Shown: positions 24,398-32,609, counted from the stretch's first letter. The stretch: DNA of 39,936 nucleotides from an uncultured Clostridia bacterium (GCA_944368925.1 CALVXG010000019.1:1-39936); one strand, 5' to 3'. Notes: a model not told the origin generated them from the letters alone. Made by a program: numbers and translations.

Positions 24398-26143
24398 TTA
24401 CTGAAACTGCGCGTTGTAAAGGGACGCATAAAAACCGTTCCTTTCCAAAAGCTGCGCGTGCGTACCGCTCTCCACGACATTCCCTGCCCGCACGACGAGG
24501 ATCAGATCGGCATGCACGATGGTGGAAAGCCTGTGCGCAATGACAAAACAAGTTTTTCCTTCCATCAGCTTTTGCGTCGCGTTTTGCACGAGGATCTCCG
24601 TGCGCGTATCGACGTTCGAAGTGGCTTCGTCCAAAATCAGGATCTTCGCGCGCGAGACCATGGCGCGCGCAATGGTCAGAAGCTGTTTTTGTCCCTTGGA
24701 AAGGTTGCTTCCGCCGTCTGTCAGACGCGTTTCGTACCCCTGCGGCAAACTCAATATAAATTCGTGCACGTTCGCCGCTTTCGCCGCCTCTTCGATCTCC
24801 GCGTCCGTCGCGCATTCGCTGCCGTAGGCAATATTTTCGCGCACCGTCCCCTCGAACAGCCACGTGTCCTGCAAGACCATCGTAAACTGCCCGCGCAGAT
24901 CCCCGCGCGCATAGCGGCGCGTCTCCACGCCGTCCAGATAAATTCCGCCGCCGTTTACGTCGTAAAAGCGCATTAAAAGATTGACGATCGTCGTCTTTCC
25001 CGCACCCGTAGGCCCGACGATCGCCACCGTCTTGCCGGGCTCCGCACGGAAACTGACGTCCTTTAAAACGGGTTTTGCCGCATCGTACCCGAAATCCACG
25101 CCGCGAAACTCCACGTCCCCGCGCACGTTTTTCGGCGCGGGCAGAAGATCGCTCCCGTCCTTTTCGGGTTCTTCGTCCAAAATCCCGAACAGCCGCTCCG
25201 CCGCCGCCAGCGCCGACTGGATCTCGCTGATGATGTTCGCAAATTCGTTGATCGGGCCCGTAAATTTGCGCGAATACTGCAAAAACGCCGATACGTACCC
25301 CAGCTGCATCCTGCCCTGCAAGAACAGATACCCGCCGAATACGCTGATAAATACCGTCGAAAGATTGTTGATAAAGTTGACCGTAGGCCCCACTTTGCTG
25401 CCGTAATAGTCGGCGTCGTAGTACGCCTGCGCCGCGTTCTCGTTGCGCTGTTCGTAGCGTTCGGAAATCTCGTCTTCCCTGCCGTAGCCCTTGATCGTCC
25501 GTATTCCCGAGAGCATCTCTTCCGAATACCCGTTCAGCTCGCCCAGTTTTCCCGAGCGTTTGCGAAAGAGCGGCCGCATCACGCGCGAACGCTGTACCGT
25601 TACCAATATAGTCAGCGGCACGATCACGATAAACACGCACGAAAGCAGGGGCGACAACAAGAGCATGCTGATCAGCGACCCGAATACCGTGATGATGCTC
25701 GTCGCGATCTGGATAATGTCGTTGGACAGCGACGCGTTGACCGTGTCGATGTCGTAGGTAAGACGGTTGATGACGTCCCCCGCCAGGCGCGCGTCGTAAA
25801 AGGACACGGGCAGGGACAAAAGTTTGTCGAAGACTTCTTCGCGCATCCTGCGCGTGATGTTGCGGCTGAGCCTGGTCATGACGTAGGTCAGCGCATACGT
25901 GAACGCGGAAGAAAAGACATAGCACGCCGCCATGGCGATACAGTACCCGATCACGAGGTTCATATCCACGGCGCCCGTCTTGGTATCGATCGCGTTGATC
26001 GCGTTTGCCGATAAAACGGGAGCGACCAACGCCAGAACGTTCCCCACGATTGCGAAGAACAGCGCCCCCGCGACCAAGCGCTTGTATTGCAGAAAATATT
26101 TGAAAAGGCGGAAAAGCGCCGCTTTTTTGCCGATCTTATTCAC
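24398..26143 (-). CDS. Heterodimeric ABC exporter subunit B (catalytic Glu, degenerate signature)
   Basis: A 581-residue half-exporter: six-helix transmembrane domain (residues about 10-310) then nucleotide domain. Walker A GPTGAGKT (377-384), Walker B LILDEATSNVD with catalytic Glu506 and switch His537 (IAHRLS) are canonical, but the signature is LSKGQ (481-485) instead of LSGGQ. The upstream partner has the opposite defects, the pattern of asymmetric heterodimers such as TM287/288, BmrCD and LmrCD. Substrate unknown, probably drugs or lipophilic compounds. The GTG at 26143 is chosen because AGGGGGTG lies 6 nt before it; it overlaps the end of the upstream gene by 8 nt. A GTG three codons earlier (26152) lacks a ribosome binding site. 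Confidence 0.93.
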   Translation of the reverse strand: MNKIGKKAALFRLFKYFLQYKRLVAGALFFAIVGNVLALVAPVLSANAINAIDTKTGAVDMNLVIGYCIAMAACYVFSSAFTYALTYVMTRLSRNITRRMREEVFDKLLSLPVSFYDARLAGDVINRLTYDIDTVNASLSNDIIQIATSIITVFGSLISMLLLSPLLSCVFIVIVPLTILVTVQRSRVMRPLFRKRSGKLGELNGYSEEMLSGIRTIKGYGREDEISERYEQRNENAAQAYYDADYYGSKVGPTVNFINNLSTVFISVFGGYLFLQGRMQLGYVSAFLQYSRKFTGPINEFANIISEIQSALAAAERLFGILDEEPEKDGSDLLPAPKNVRGDVEFRGVDFGYDAAKPVLKDVSFRAEPGKTVAIVGPTGAGKTTIVNLLMRFYDVNGGGIYLDGVETRRYARGDLRGQFTMVLQDTWLFEGTVRENIAYGSECATDAEIEEAAKAANVHEFILSLPQGYETRLTDGGSNLSKGQKQLLTIARAMVSRAKILILDEATSNVDTRTEILVQNATQKLMEGKTCFVIAHRLSTIVHADLILVVRAGNVVESGTHAQLLERNGFYASLYNAQFQ

Positions 26144-27848
26144 AGACTTCACCCCCTTGCGAACGGGCGATGTCGCGATAGACCGCGCACGTTTCCATCA
26201 GTTCGGCATGCGTACCGAGCCCGACTTCCCTCCCGTTTTCCAAAACGAGGATGCGGTCGCAGTTTTGCACCGTGCTGATACGCTGCGCTATGAAAATGCT
26301 CGTAAGGTCGGGGTATTCGCGCGCGATCGCCGTGCGGAGCGCCGCGTCCGTACGATAATCCAGCGCGCTCGACGAGTCGTCCAGAATCAGCACCGCGGGC
26401 GAACCCGCCAGCGCACGCGCGATCAGAATTCTCTGCTTCTGCCCGCCGCTCAGGTTCACCCCGTGCGCCGCCAGAGGAAATTGCAGTCCCTCTTCCCGCT
26501 CGAACACGAATTCCGCCTGCGCCGCCCGAAGCGCGCGCACGACCTCTTCTTCCGCGATCCCGCGGCAAAAATCGACGTTCTCGTACACCGTGCCCGCCAT
26601 GATAAAATCGTTCTGGAACACGATCCCGAATTTCTCACGCAGCCGCTCCGCGGGGATCTGCGTTACGTTCTCGCCGTCTATGTACACCGCCCCGCTGCCC
26701 GCATCGTAAAAGCGGAGCAATAATTGCAAAATCGTACTCTTCCCGCTGCCCGTCGCACCCAAAATGCCCAGACGTTCCCCCTTTTTCAGCGAAAACGATA
26801 TGTGCTCCAGCGCGGGTTTCCCGCCGCCGTACGAAAAGGATACGTCGTCAAATTCCACCCGCGCAGACCCGCCCTCGGGCGCCGAAAGAAGCAGCGGCTC
26901 TTCGGGCAAATTCAGAATTTCGCAGATGCGCCGCCCCGACGCCGCACCCTTTGACAGGGTCACAAACAGACGGCTCACCGTCATCGCCGCGTTCAGAATC
27001 AGCGTGAAATAGGAGACAAACGCCACGATCTTGCCTGCGCTCATCACCCCCGCCTGCACGCGGAAGGCCCCCACAAGCACGACCGCCACCATGCCGAGAT
27101 TCAAAAGCAGCGTCACGATCGGGTTGCTCATGCCCGTCCAGATCCCCGCGCTCATCTCGTCTTTGGCGACCTGCCCCGCCACTTCCTTGAACGACTTCGA
27201 TTCGTATTCCGTGCGCGAAAGCGCTTTGATCACCCGCACCCCCGCATAATCATCGCGGATCTTGCGCACCATCCCGTCCACCGAACCCTGCAGCTTCGCG
27301 TACAAACGCGTGCCGCGGCTCGCAATAAACAAAACCGCCGCCAGCATGAACGGCAGCACCGCCACCAAAATCAGCGTCAGAACAGGCTCCAGCGCAAACG
27401 CAAACGCCAGACCGCCGAATAAAAAGATCGGCACGCGCACCCCCAGCCGCTGCATCATGCCCAGCATGTTGTGCACGTTGTAGGTGTCCGTCGACAGCCG
27501 CGATACCAGCGTCGGAAGCGTACACGCGTCGATCTGCCGCGCCGATAGCGACAGCGTCTTGGAAAACAGATCCCCCCTCAGTTTCTGCGTCGCCTCCCGC
27601 GCCACGCGCGACGCCATACGGTTGGCTATAATGTTCCCGTACAGCGCCACAAACGCAAACAACAACATCAGCCCCCCGAACAACAACAGCGTCTTTACGT
27701 CCTTTACCGGCGACGATGCGCTGTCATCCAGCATGTACCCCAAAAGCAGGGGCAGCAAAAGCTCCGCCACCGTGCCCGTCGCCTTGATCAGCAGCCCGAA
27801 CGCCATGCGCACCGCGTTCGGCCGCAGATAATTCCGTATTCTCACCAC
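26136..27848 (-). CDS. Heterodimeric ABC exporter subunit A (degenerate catalytic site)
   Basis: A 570-residue half-exporter, first gene of the pair. Transmembrane domain about 10-300; nucleotide domain with Walker A GATGSGKST (364-372) and canonical LSGGQ (466-470), but Asp491 replaces the catalytic Glu (LILDDSSSALD) and Gln522 replaces the switch His (IAQRIS). With the LSKGQ of its partner this gives one canonical and one degenerate ATP site. The start is GTG at 27848: the promoter TATAAT lies only about 50 nt upstream and GAGGGGGG about 11 nt before the GTG. The frame is open to 28631, but that extension crosses the promoter and four hairpins. Confidence 0.92.
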   Translation of the reverse strand: MVRIRNYLRPNAVRMAFGLLIKATGTVAELLLPLLLGYMLDDSASSPVKDVKTLLLFGGLMLLFAFVALYGNIIANRMASRVAREATQKLRGDLFSKTLSLSARQIDACTLPTLVSRLSTDTYNVHNMLGMMQRLGVRVPIFLFGGLAFAFALEPVLTLILVAVLPFMLAAVLFIASRGTRLYAKLQGSVDGMVRKIRDDYAGVRVIKALSRTEYESKSFKEVAGQVAKDEMSAGIWTGMSNPIVTLLLNLGMVAVVLVGAFRVQAGVMSAGKIVAFVSYFTLILNAAMTVSRLFVTLSKGAASGRRICEILNLPEEPLLLSAPEGGSARVEFDDVSFSYGGGKPALEHISFSLKKGERLGILGATGSGKSTILQLLLRFYDAGSGAVYIDGENVTQIPAERLREKFGIVFQNDFIMAGTVYENVDFCRGIAEEEVVRALRAAQAEFVFEREEGLQFPLAAHGVNLSGGQKQRILIARALAGSPAVLILDDSSSALDYRTDAALRTAIAREYPDLTSIFIAQRISTVQNCDRILVLENGREVGLGTHAELMETCAVYRDIARSQGGEVCE

Positions 27849-27896
27849 GCTTTGCTTTACCCCCCCCTCTCGCTTACTCGGAAAGTCCGTTTTTTC

Positions 27897-27925
27897 ATTA
27901 TAAAACTTTTTTCCGCATTTGTCAA
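27897..27925 (-). promoter_or_regulatory. Perfect-consensus promoter of the ABC exporter operon
   Basis: Minus strand: TTGACA (27920-27925), 17 nt, TATAAT (27897-27902). Leader about 40 nt. Confidence 0.85.
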
Positions 27926-28182
27926 ACCCGCCGCCGCCCGCTTTACGGCGGCGGCGGGTTTGACTTTGCTCGGCTCTTTCGGTGCGATCGGAAAGCGCGG
28001 AAAACGCTTTCCGATCGCACCGTGCGGAGTGTGACGCATGATTTAACCCGAAGTGCGGCGCACGATCAAAGCGAAACGCGGCGCACGATTTGATCCGAAA
28101 TGCGGCGGGGCGCGAAAATCTTTTTCGCGCCCCGCCGCATAATAAGGAAAGCCGCCCCGCAATTTTGCGGGGCGGCTCTTGC
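27922..28182. repeat. Cluster of four long hairpins
   Basis: Between the ECF S component stop and the exporter promoter lie four GC-rich inverted repeats: about 27923-27965, 27979-28022 (18-bp stem), 28101-28140 (18-bp stem, 2-nt loop) and 28149-28175. The last is probably the terminator of the ECF gene on the minus strand. Between them a short phrase GCGGCGCACGAT recurs twice (about 28051 and 28079). Confidence 0.7.
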
Positions 28183-28195
28183 GCGCATGCGCAAA

Positions 28196-28792
28196 TTATT
28201 GTTTTTGGCCGACGTTTTGGCCATTCTTCGGCGCACCGAAATTGAGTTTCGGGAACAGTTCGCCCACGGGGCGTATGGTGCGCAGCACTTCCGCGAGCAA
28301 AACGGCGCAGACGGCGCCGAAACACGCCTGCAGGGCGTTCCCGACGATGCTGACCGCGCCGCCCGCAATGCCGTATAAAACGGTATCGTAGGCGAAATAT
28401 CCTGCCGCCATCACGATCTCCGCACAGACGGCGGAAGCCGCCCGTGCGGGAAAATCTGCCCGTATCTTTGCGCGCTTTCCCTTGAAAAGCGCCGCAACCG
28501 CATAGGCGGCCGCCGCCATGCAGCCTTTGATCACGAATGTGGCGGGCGCGTAGATCACGTAGCCGCCGATAAGATCCGCCGCGCCGCTGCCGAGCGCGGC
28601 CGCCGCCGCACCGAACGCGGGCCCCAAACACCAGCCCGCCAGAAGGACGAACACGTCCCCCAAATTAAAATACCCGTACGGCATGGGCACCGCCAATACG
28701 CAGGTGCCGACGCAGCAAAGCGCCGCAAACAGCGCCGTAAAGACGAGCCGCCTTGCCACGGCCCTGCCTTTTTTGTTCTTTTGTCCGTCCAT
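28196..28792 (-). CDS. ECF transporter S component
   Basis: A 198-residue membrane protein of the ECF S-component family (PF07155-like). After a short basic N-terminus, five to six hydrophobic helices follow, with family wording FNLGDVFVLLAGWCLGPAF, GAADLIGGYVIYAPATFVIKG and AGGAVSIVGNALQ. S components bind a vitamin or metabolite and dock with a shared EcfA/EcfT module, not present in the window. The ligand cannot be read; neighbours give no hint and the leader (about 43 nt) is too short for a riboswitch. ACGGAG lies 8 nt before the ATG. The gene stands alone with a promoter that contains a palindrome. Confidence 0.88.
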   Translation of the reverse strand: MDGQKNKKGRAVARRLVFTALFAALCCVGTCVLAVPMPYGYFNLGDVFVLLAGWCLGPAFGAAAAALGSGAADLIGGYVIYAPATFVIKGCMAAAAYAVAALFKGKRAKIRADFPARAASAVCAEIVMAAGYFAYDTVLYGIAGGAVSIVGNALQACFGAVCAVLLAEVLRTIRPVGELFPKLNFGAPKNGQNVGQKQ

Positions 28793-28835
28793 CCGAAAAT
28801 CTCCGTCAAAGAGCGCACAGCGCCCCTCCGTTTTT

Positions 28836-28870
28836 CGGTATACTATACCGCATACGCGGAAAAATGTCAA
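28836..28870 (-). promoter_or_regulatory. ECF gene promoter overlapped by a palindrome
   Basis: Minus strand: perfect TTGACA (28865-28870), 17 nt, TATAGT (28842-28847). The perfect palindrome CGGTATACTATACCG (28836-28850) covers the -10 box, a typical repressor position. Confidence 0.75.
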
Positions 28871-28944
28871 CTTTTTGCGCATACGCTGCGTTCGTTTTGC
28901 GCCGATCCGCTTTTTTCGGCGGCACGAAAAAAAGCGGATAAAAA

Positions 28945-28985
28945 CCGACGCGGCGGCACATACGATGCGCCGCCGCGTTTTTTTA
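28945..28985. terminator. Terminator after the HEPN-CBS gene
   Basis: GC stem of about 13 bp (28949-28961 with 28967-28979), T-rich on both sides. It lies 65 nt downstream of the HEPN-CBS stop on the minus strand. Confidence 0.65.
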
Positions 28986-29047
28986 TTTTCGTAAGATGCC
29001 GCCCTTCTTTCGGGATCGGCCGTCAGCGCGCCGCCCATTGAAAGCGG

Positions 29048-29782
29048 TCAGTACGCCTTTGCGTTGAAAGTTTCCAGATAGCGGTTGATGACGGGAAAAT
29101 CGGAGGGCGTGAGAAGAAGCAGAACTTTTTCGCCGATCTTTCCGTTTTCGGTCACGATCACGGCGTAAATGTCTTTGCGCCGCTCGAACGCCGCAAAGAC
29201 GTCGAACACCGTCGCCGTTTTGTCCATCAGACAATACCTGTCCAGCAACGCGTCGCTGAGCACTTCCCCGCACTTCGTTTCGCGAAGATAAGCGGTCACG
29301 TCCTCCCCCGCCGCCGCGCGCTCCGCGATCAGACGGAATACATAATAACTGTTCAGAACTCCCTTCATCGTGCCGTGATCGTACACGACCAACGTCTTTT
29401 TTTCGCTCTCCGCAAACGTCTGCACCGCCGTCAGAAGCGGCTTGTCGGCATACACGATGCTCGTCTTCTTGACCTTGAACGCCTCCGTCACCGCGGGCGG
29501 GTCGCATAACTGCCGCTCGATGTATTCGATGTTTTCCACCACGTCGTCGCTCGGGTTCGCGATAAACAGCTCCCGCTCCCCCGTATGATGCACGATCGCG
29601 TTGCGCAGCTTCCCGTAATCGACCAGCTCGTTTTCGTACCGCCGCACCGTGATGTTCAGATCGGTACACCGCTTGACAAGATCGGTAAAATTCTGCGTCG
29701 GCTTCATGCTGTAAAGCATTTTCAGCTGGCTCTCGATCTTGTTGTAACTTCTCAGAAATTTTGCCGCGTTCGCGTACTCCAT
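29048..29782 (-). CDS. HEPN-like N-terminus fused to CBS-domain pair
   Basis: A 244-residue cytoplasmic protein. Residues 1-95 are helical and contain LRNAIVHH, where Arg60-x4-His65 fits the Rx4-6H motif of HEPN RNases and nucleotide-binding HEPN domains. Residues about 105-240 look like a CBS pair, which binds adenine nucleotides (KKTSIVYADKPLLTAVQTF, KTLVVYDHGTMKGVLN, MDKTATVFDVFAAFERRKDIYAVIVTENGKIGEKVLLLLT). That would make it a nucleotide-gated RNA-binding or RNA-cutting protein; this is inference. AAAGGAA precedes the ATG at 29782. It is divergent from an HNH protein gene with matching promoter sequence. Both domain calls are motif-based only. Confidence 0.75.
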   Translation of the reverse strand: MEYANAAKFLRSYNKIESQLKMLYSMKPTQNFTDLVKRCTDLNITVRRYENELVDYGKLRNAIVHHTGERELFIANPSDDVVENIEYIERQLCDPPAVTEAFKVKKTSIVYADKPLLTAVQTFAESEKKTLVVYDHGTMKGVLNSYYVFRLIAERAAAGEDVTAYLRETKCGEVLSDALLDRYCLMDKTATVFDVFAAFERRKDIYAVIVTENGKIGEKVLLLLTPSDFPVINRYLETFNAKAY

Positions 29783-29807
29783 GATTCCTTTCCCCCTTCC
29801 TGCCTGC

Positions 29808-29836
29808 ATTATAGCACAAAACATTGTGCCTTTCAA
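29808..29836 (-). promoter_or_regulatory. Promoter of HEPN-CBS gene with dyad in the spacer
   Basis: Minus strand: TTGAAA (29831-29836), 17 nt, TATAAT (29808-29813) with a TGn extension. The spacer is itself a dyad: GCACAA and TTGTGC arms with a 4-nt centre (29814-29829). Confidence 0.8.
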
Positions 29837-29876
29837 TACCAAAACCGCAAAATATGCCATAAATTTTTTTCGGCGA

Positions 29877-29905
29877 TTGCTTCTTTTTTTCTTTTGTGCT
29901 ATAAT
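29877..29905 (+). promoter_or_regulatory. Promoter of the HNH gene
   Basis: TTGCTT (29877-29882), 17 nt, TATAAT (29900-29905) with TGn extension. TTTTGTGCTATAAT (29892-29905) is identical to the divergent promoter on the other strand (29821-29808). Confidence 0.75.
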
Positions 29906-29928
29906 ATATGAAATTTCGGGAGGAGACT

Positions 29929-30363
29929 ATGTCCAAACCATTCAAGCTCACCTTCCAGCTCGTCCCGGACGGGTGCTGGTACACCAACCTGCGCAGCGCC
30001 CTGCCAAAGGATGTATGGGACAAACTCCGCCGCGCCGCCTATGCGCGCGCGGGCGGAAAATGCAGCATCTGCGGCAGGAGCGGACGCCTCGAAGCCCACG
30101 AAGTGTGGAGCTACGACGACAAAAAACATATTCAGAAACTGGAAGACGTCATCGCCGTTTGCCCTGCCTGTCACGAAGTCATCCATATCGGACGCACCTC
30201 CCTGCTCGGCAACGAACCGCGCGCACAGGCGCATTTCATGCGCGTAAACGGCTGTTTGCAGAGCGAATACCACGCCGCCCTCGGCGAGGCAAACCGCATT
30301 CACGCCGAACGCAGCCGCCACGAATGGATCACCGATATTTCCAAACTCAAAGAACTCTTTTGA
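29929..30363 (+). CDS. HNH endonuclease-like protein
   Basis: A 144-residue small protein. The zinc/HNH fold is indicated by CSICGRSGRLEAHEVWSYDD (first CxxC and the catalytic His in EAHE) and CPACHEVIHIG (second CxxC, the HNH-type His). It begins with WYTNLRSALPKDVWDKLRR, a conserved lead-in of this subgroup. HNH proteins cut DNA or, in some families, act as toxins or repair nucleases; the role here is unknown. GGGAGGAG lies 3 nt before the ATG at 29929; a possible ATG seven codons upstream is less likely. It is alone in its unit but divergent from the HEPN-CBS gene. Confidence 0.88.
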   Translation: MSKPFKLTFQLVPDGCWYTNLRSALPKDVWDKLRRAAYARAGGKCSICGRSGRLEAHEVWSYDDKKHIQKLEDVIAVCPACHEVIHIGRTSLLGNEPRAQAHFMRVNGCLQSEYHAALGEANRIHAERSRHEWITDISKLKELF

Positions 30364-30397
30364 GGAGATTTTCTTATAAAATCTCCCTCCTTTGCAG
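30364..30397 (+). terminator. Hairpin after the HNH gene
   Basis: A 9-bp A/T-rich stem (about 30367-30375 with 30381-30389) right after the stop, followed by CTCCTTT. A weak terminator. Confidence 0.45.
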
Positions 30398-30492
30398 AAC
30401 TTTTCACAAAAATACTGACGGCGCCGAAAAATGCGCCCTTTTCCATCTCCGCGCGCGGCTTTTCCCGCAAACGAATCTTCGGAGGTTATACT

Positions 30493-31653
30493 ATGTTATC
30501 AAAAATCTTTCTGCATAAAAAAGACGACCCTGCCGATCCCGCCGTCCGCGCACGCTGCGGCCGCAACGCCGGGATCTTCGGGATCGTGCTCAATACCCTG
30601 CTCGCCGCAGGAAAAATCATCGTCGGCTCGATTTCGGGCGCCATTTCCGTCACGGCGGACGGGCTCAACAACCTCACCGACTGCGGAAGCAACGTCGTCT
30701 CCGTCATCGGCTTCAAAATGAGCGAAAAACCCGCCGATAAGGAACACCCCTTCGGGCATCGGCGCGCCGAATCCGTCGCGTCGCTCCTGATCGCCGTCAT
30801 CATCCTCGTCGTCGCGGCAGAACTGATCATGCAATCGGCGGAAAAAATCTTTTCCCCTTCCGAAACGGATATCTCTCTGCTCGTCCTCGCCGTACTCGCC
30901 GTTTCCGTCGCCGTCAAACTGTTCATGTTCTTCATGAACCGCAGTCTCGGCAAAGCCATCTCTTCGGAAACACTCAAAGCCACCGCCGCCGACAGCATCT
31001 CCGACGCCGTCGCCACCACCGCCGTACTCATCTCCGCCATCATCACACGCTTTACCAACCTCGAACTCGACGGTTACCTCGGCGTCGTCGTCGCACTCTT
31101 CATCGCCGTCACGGGTATCGGCATCCTCAAAGATACCGTCTCCAACCTCCTCGGCAAAGCGCCCGACCCCGGCACCGTCCGCGAGATCGAAAAACGCGTC
31201 CTGTCTTTCGAAAACGTGCGCGGCCTGCACGATCTCACCGTCCACGATTACGGCCAGAATAAACTGTACGCAACCGTCCACGTCGAGGTGGACGCGCAGA
31301 TGTCCATCACCTCCGCACACGACCTCGCCGACCGCATCGAAAAGGACTTCGCCGAACATACCGCCATCGCTCTCACCGTACATATCGACCCCCTCGTCTA
31401 CGACGACCCCGAACTCAACCGCCTGCGCGAGGAAACGCACCGCATCGTGGAAAATATCGACCCTACCCTCAAAATGCACGACTTTCGGCTGGTCGGCGGC
31501 GATACCCACAAAAATCTCGTCTTCGACGTCGCCGTGCCCTTCGACTGCAAACTTTCCGACACGGAAATTTTAAAACGCATCAAAGAGGGCGTTTCCCTGC
31601 TCGACGGCCGCTACGACGCCGTCGCTACCATAGAACGCCAGAATATCGAATAA
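30493..31653 (+). CDS. Cation diffusion facilitator, Mn-type
   Basis: A 386-residue CDF exporter: six membrane helices in residues 25-215, then a cytoplasmic metal-sensing domain and an extra C-terminal segment of about 100 residues. The transport site in helix 2 is Asn59-x3-Asp63 (GLNNLTD) and in helix 5 Asp167-x3-Asp171 (DSISD). In the CDF family, Asn/Asp plus Asp/Asp is the pattern reported for manganese exporters (MntE-like), whereas zinc exporters carry His-Asp. The substrate is therefore probably Mn2+, driven by proton antiport; inference from motif. CGGAGG lies 7 nt before the ATG. No yybP-ykoY riboswitch motif is visible in the 130-nt leader. The terminator is shared with the next gene. 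Confidence 0.92.
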   Translation: MLSKIFLHKKDDPADPAVRARCGRNAGIFGIVLNTLLAAGKIIVGSISGAISVTADGLNNLTDCGSNVVSVIGFKMSEKPADKEHPFGHRRAESVASLLIAVIILVVAAELIMQSAEKIFSPSETDISLLVLAVLAVSVAVKLFMFFMNRSLGKAISSETLKATAADSISDAVATTAVLISAIITRFTNLELDGYLGVVVALFIAVTGIGILKDTVSNLLGKAPDPGTVREIEKRVLSFENVRGLHDLTVHDYGQNKLYATVHVEVDAQMSITSAHDLADRIEKDFAEHTAIALTVHIDPLVYDDPELNRLREETHRIVENIDPTLKMHDFRLVGGDTHKNLVFDVAVPFDCKLSDTEILKRIKEGVSLLDGRYDAVATIERQNIE

Positions 31654-31683
31654 CTTTCCATTAAACTTTCCGTATATCGGCAA

Positions 31684-31716
31684 AGCGGTGCGGCAGTTAT
31701 GCCGCACCGCTCTTTA
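31684..31716. terminator. Shared terminator of the CDF and SHOCT genes
   Basis: 12-bp stem (31684-31695 with 31700-31711), T-rich beyond on the plus strand; the two genes converge here. Confidence 0.75.
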
Positions 31717-32511
31717 TTACAAACGATCTAATATTTTTTTCTTTGCCTCTTCCCATTCCTGCACGGTAAGAACACCACTATCATATAAACCTTTCAGTTC
31801 ATGCAACGAAGAAACAAAATTTTTTTCGTCTTGCTGTTCTTCCGCTCCTTGCTCTTCCGCTTTATTTTCTTCTTTCGGAATCTCAGCAACTTTTTCCCGA
31901 TCTTTTACTTTAAAACTCACCGTCCAATATGCAACTTCCGCCAAAGCAATCAAAATAAACGGCATAAACGACAACGTACGGAAAATATCCCCCACAAACA
32001 GCGACGAAGATTGTGACAGCGTTTCCAACAATCTTTTCCATTCCGAATTGAGAATTATTACGTAAAGAATCCCCTCTGCAAAATACACAAATGCAGCCCA
32101 TAATCCCACTGCAGCCATCAGCTTTGCAATATTTTCTTTCTCTCCCATGATCAACCAGATCACTGATCCGATACACATTACGGCCGCCAATAACAGTAGC
32201 AGAATATTTACTACCTGCGAAAAAATATTCAACCACGTAAAAGATGCTGCCGAAAAACGCACCCCTGCCGTTTCCGCCGCAGAAACGGACATTTGCTCAA
32301 AAAAAATGACGACTCCGCTTCTGCCGCTCATTAACTGAAATCCATTTTCCGCTGCATAGGACATTCCGTATGTTTCCAACAATTTCCCGTATTCACCCAT
32401 TAACCCCGACAGATCTATTTGTACCACGGGAAACAATAATCCCAAAAACAATAATAGCGACATCGTTGCCAAAAATACTCCCAACAAAATATGCCGCAAT
32501 GACTTTTTCAT
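31717..32511 (-). CDS. Four-helix membrane protein with SHOCT domain (paralog 1)
   Basis: A 264-residue membrane protein. Four hydrophobic helices lie in residues 8-205, with FVYFAEGILYVII and SFMPFILIALAEV matching the paralog at 33863. A charged, Glu/Gln-rich linker (205-232) leads to a C-terminal SHOCT domain LHELKGLYDSGVLTVQEWEEAKKKI. SHOCT is a short domain often attached to membrane or PH-like proteins; its role is not well known. The gene is divergent from a small XRE regulator and driven by a perfect-consensus promoter with dyads in its spacer, so it is probably repressed by that regulator. The ribosome binding site (AGGGAAA) is close and weak. Confidence 0.85.
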   Translation of the reverse strand: MKKSLRHILLGVFLATMSLLLFLGLLFPVVQIDLSGLMGEYGKLLETYGMSYAAENGFQLMSGRSGVVIFFEQMSVSAAETAGVRFSAASFTWLNIFSQVVNILLLLLAAVMCIGSVIWLIMGEKENIAKLMAAVGLWAAFVYFAEGILYVIILNSEWKRLLETLSQSSSLFVGDIFRTLSFMPFILIALAEVAYWTVSFKVKDREKVAEIPKEENKAEEQGAEEQQDEKNFVSSLHELKGLYDSGVLTVQEWEEAKKKILDRL

Positions 32512-32546
32512 TTTCCCTTTTTTCTCCGTTGTTTGTTTCTGTTCAT

Positions 32547-32602
32547 ATTATATCAGGTCAATAGACCTATGTCAAGACTTTTGACCTGATCTCGCTTACA
32601 AT
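32547..32602. promoter_or_regulatory. Divergent promoter-operator of the SHOCT and XRE genes
   Basis: Minus strand: perfect TTGACA (32570-32575), 17 nt, TATAAT (32547-32552). Over it lie dyads: outer arms TCAGGTCAA and TTGACCTGA (32553-32561, 32581-32589), AGGTC/GACCT inside the spacer (32555-32568) and GTCAA/TTGAC (32571-32585). Plus strand: TACAAT at 32597-32602 for the XRE gene. Confidence 0.8.
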
Positions 32603-32609
32603 AAAAGGC

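Noticed and set aside
27849-28631. Extension of the ABC exporter subunit A to 28631
   Set aside because: It spans a consensus promoter, four hairpins and the ECF gene's coding region; the GTG at 27848 fits the transcript.
30364-30492. yybP-ykoY manganese riboswitch before the CDF gene
   Set aside because: The expected conserved loops are not visible in the short leader, despite the likely Mn substrate.
30499-31509. 336-residue minus-strand ORF opposite the CDF gene
   Set aside because: Low-complexity Gly/Asp/Val shadow of the transporter.
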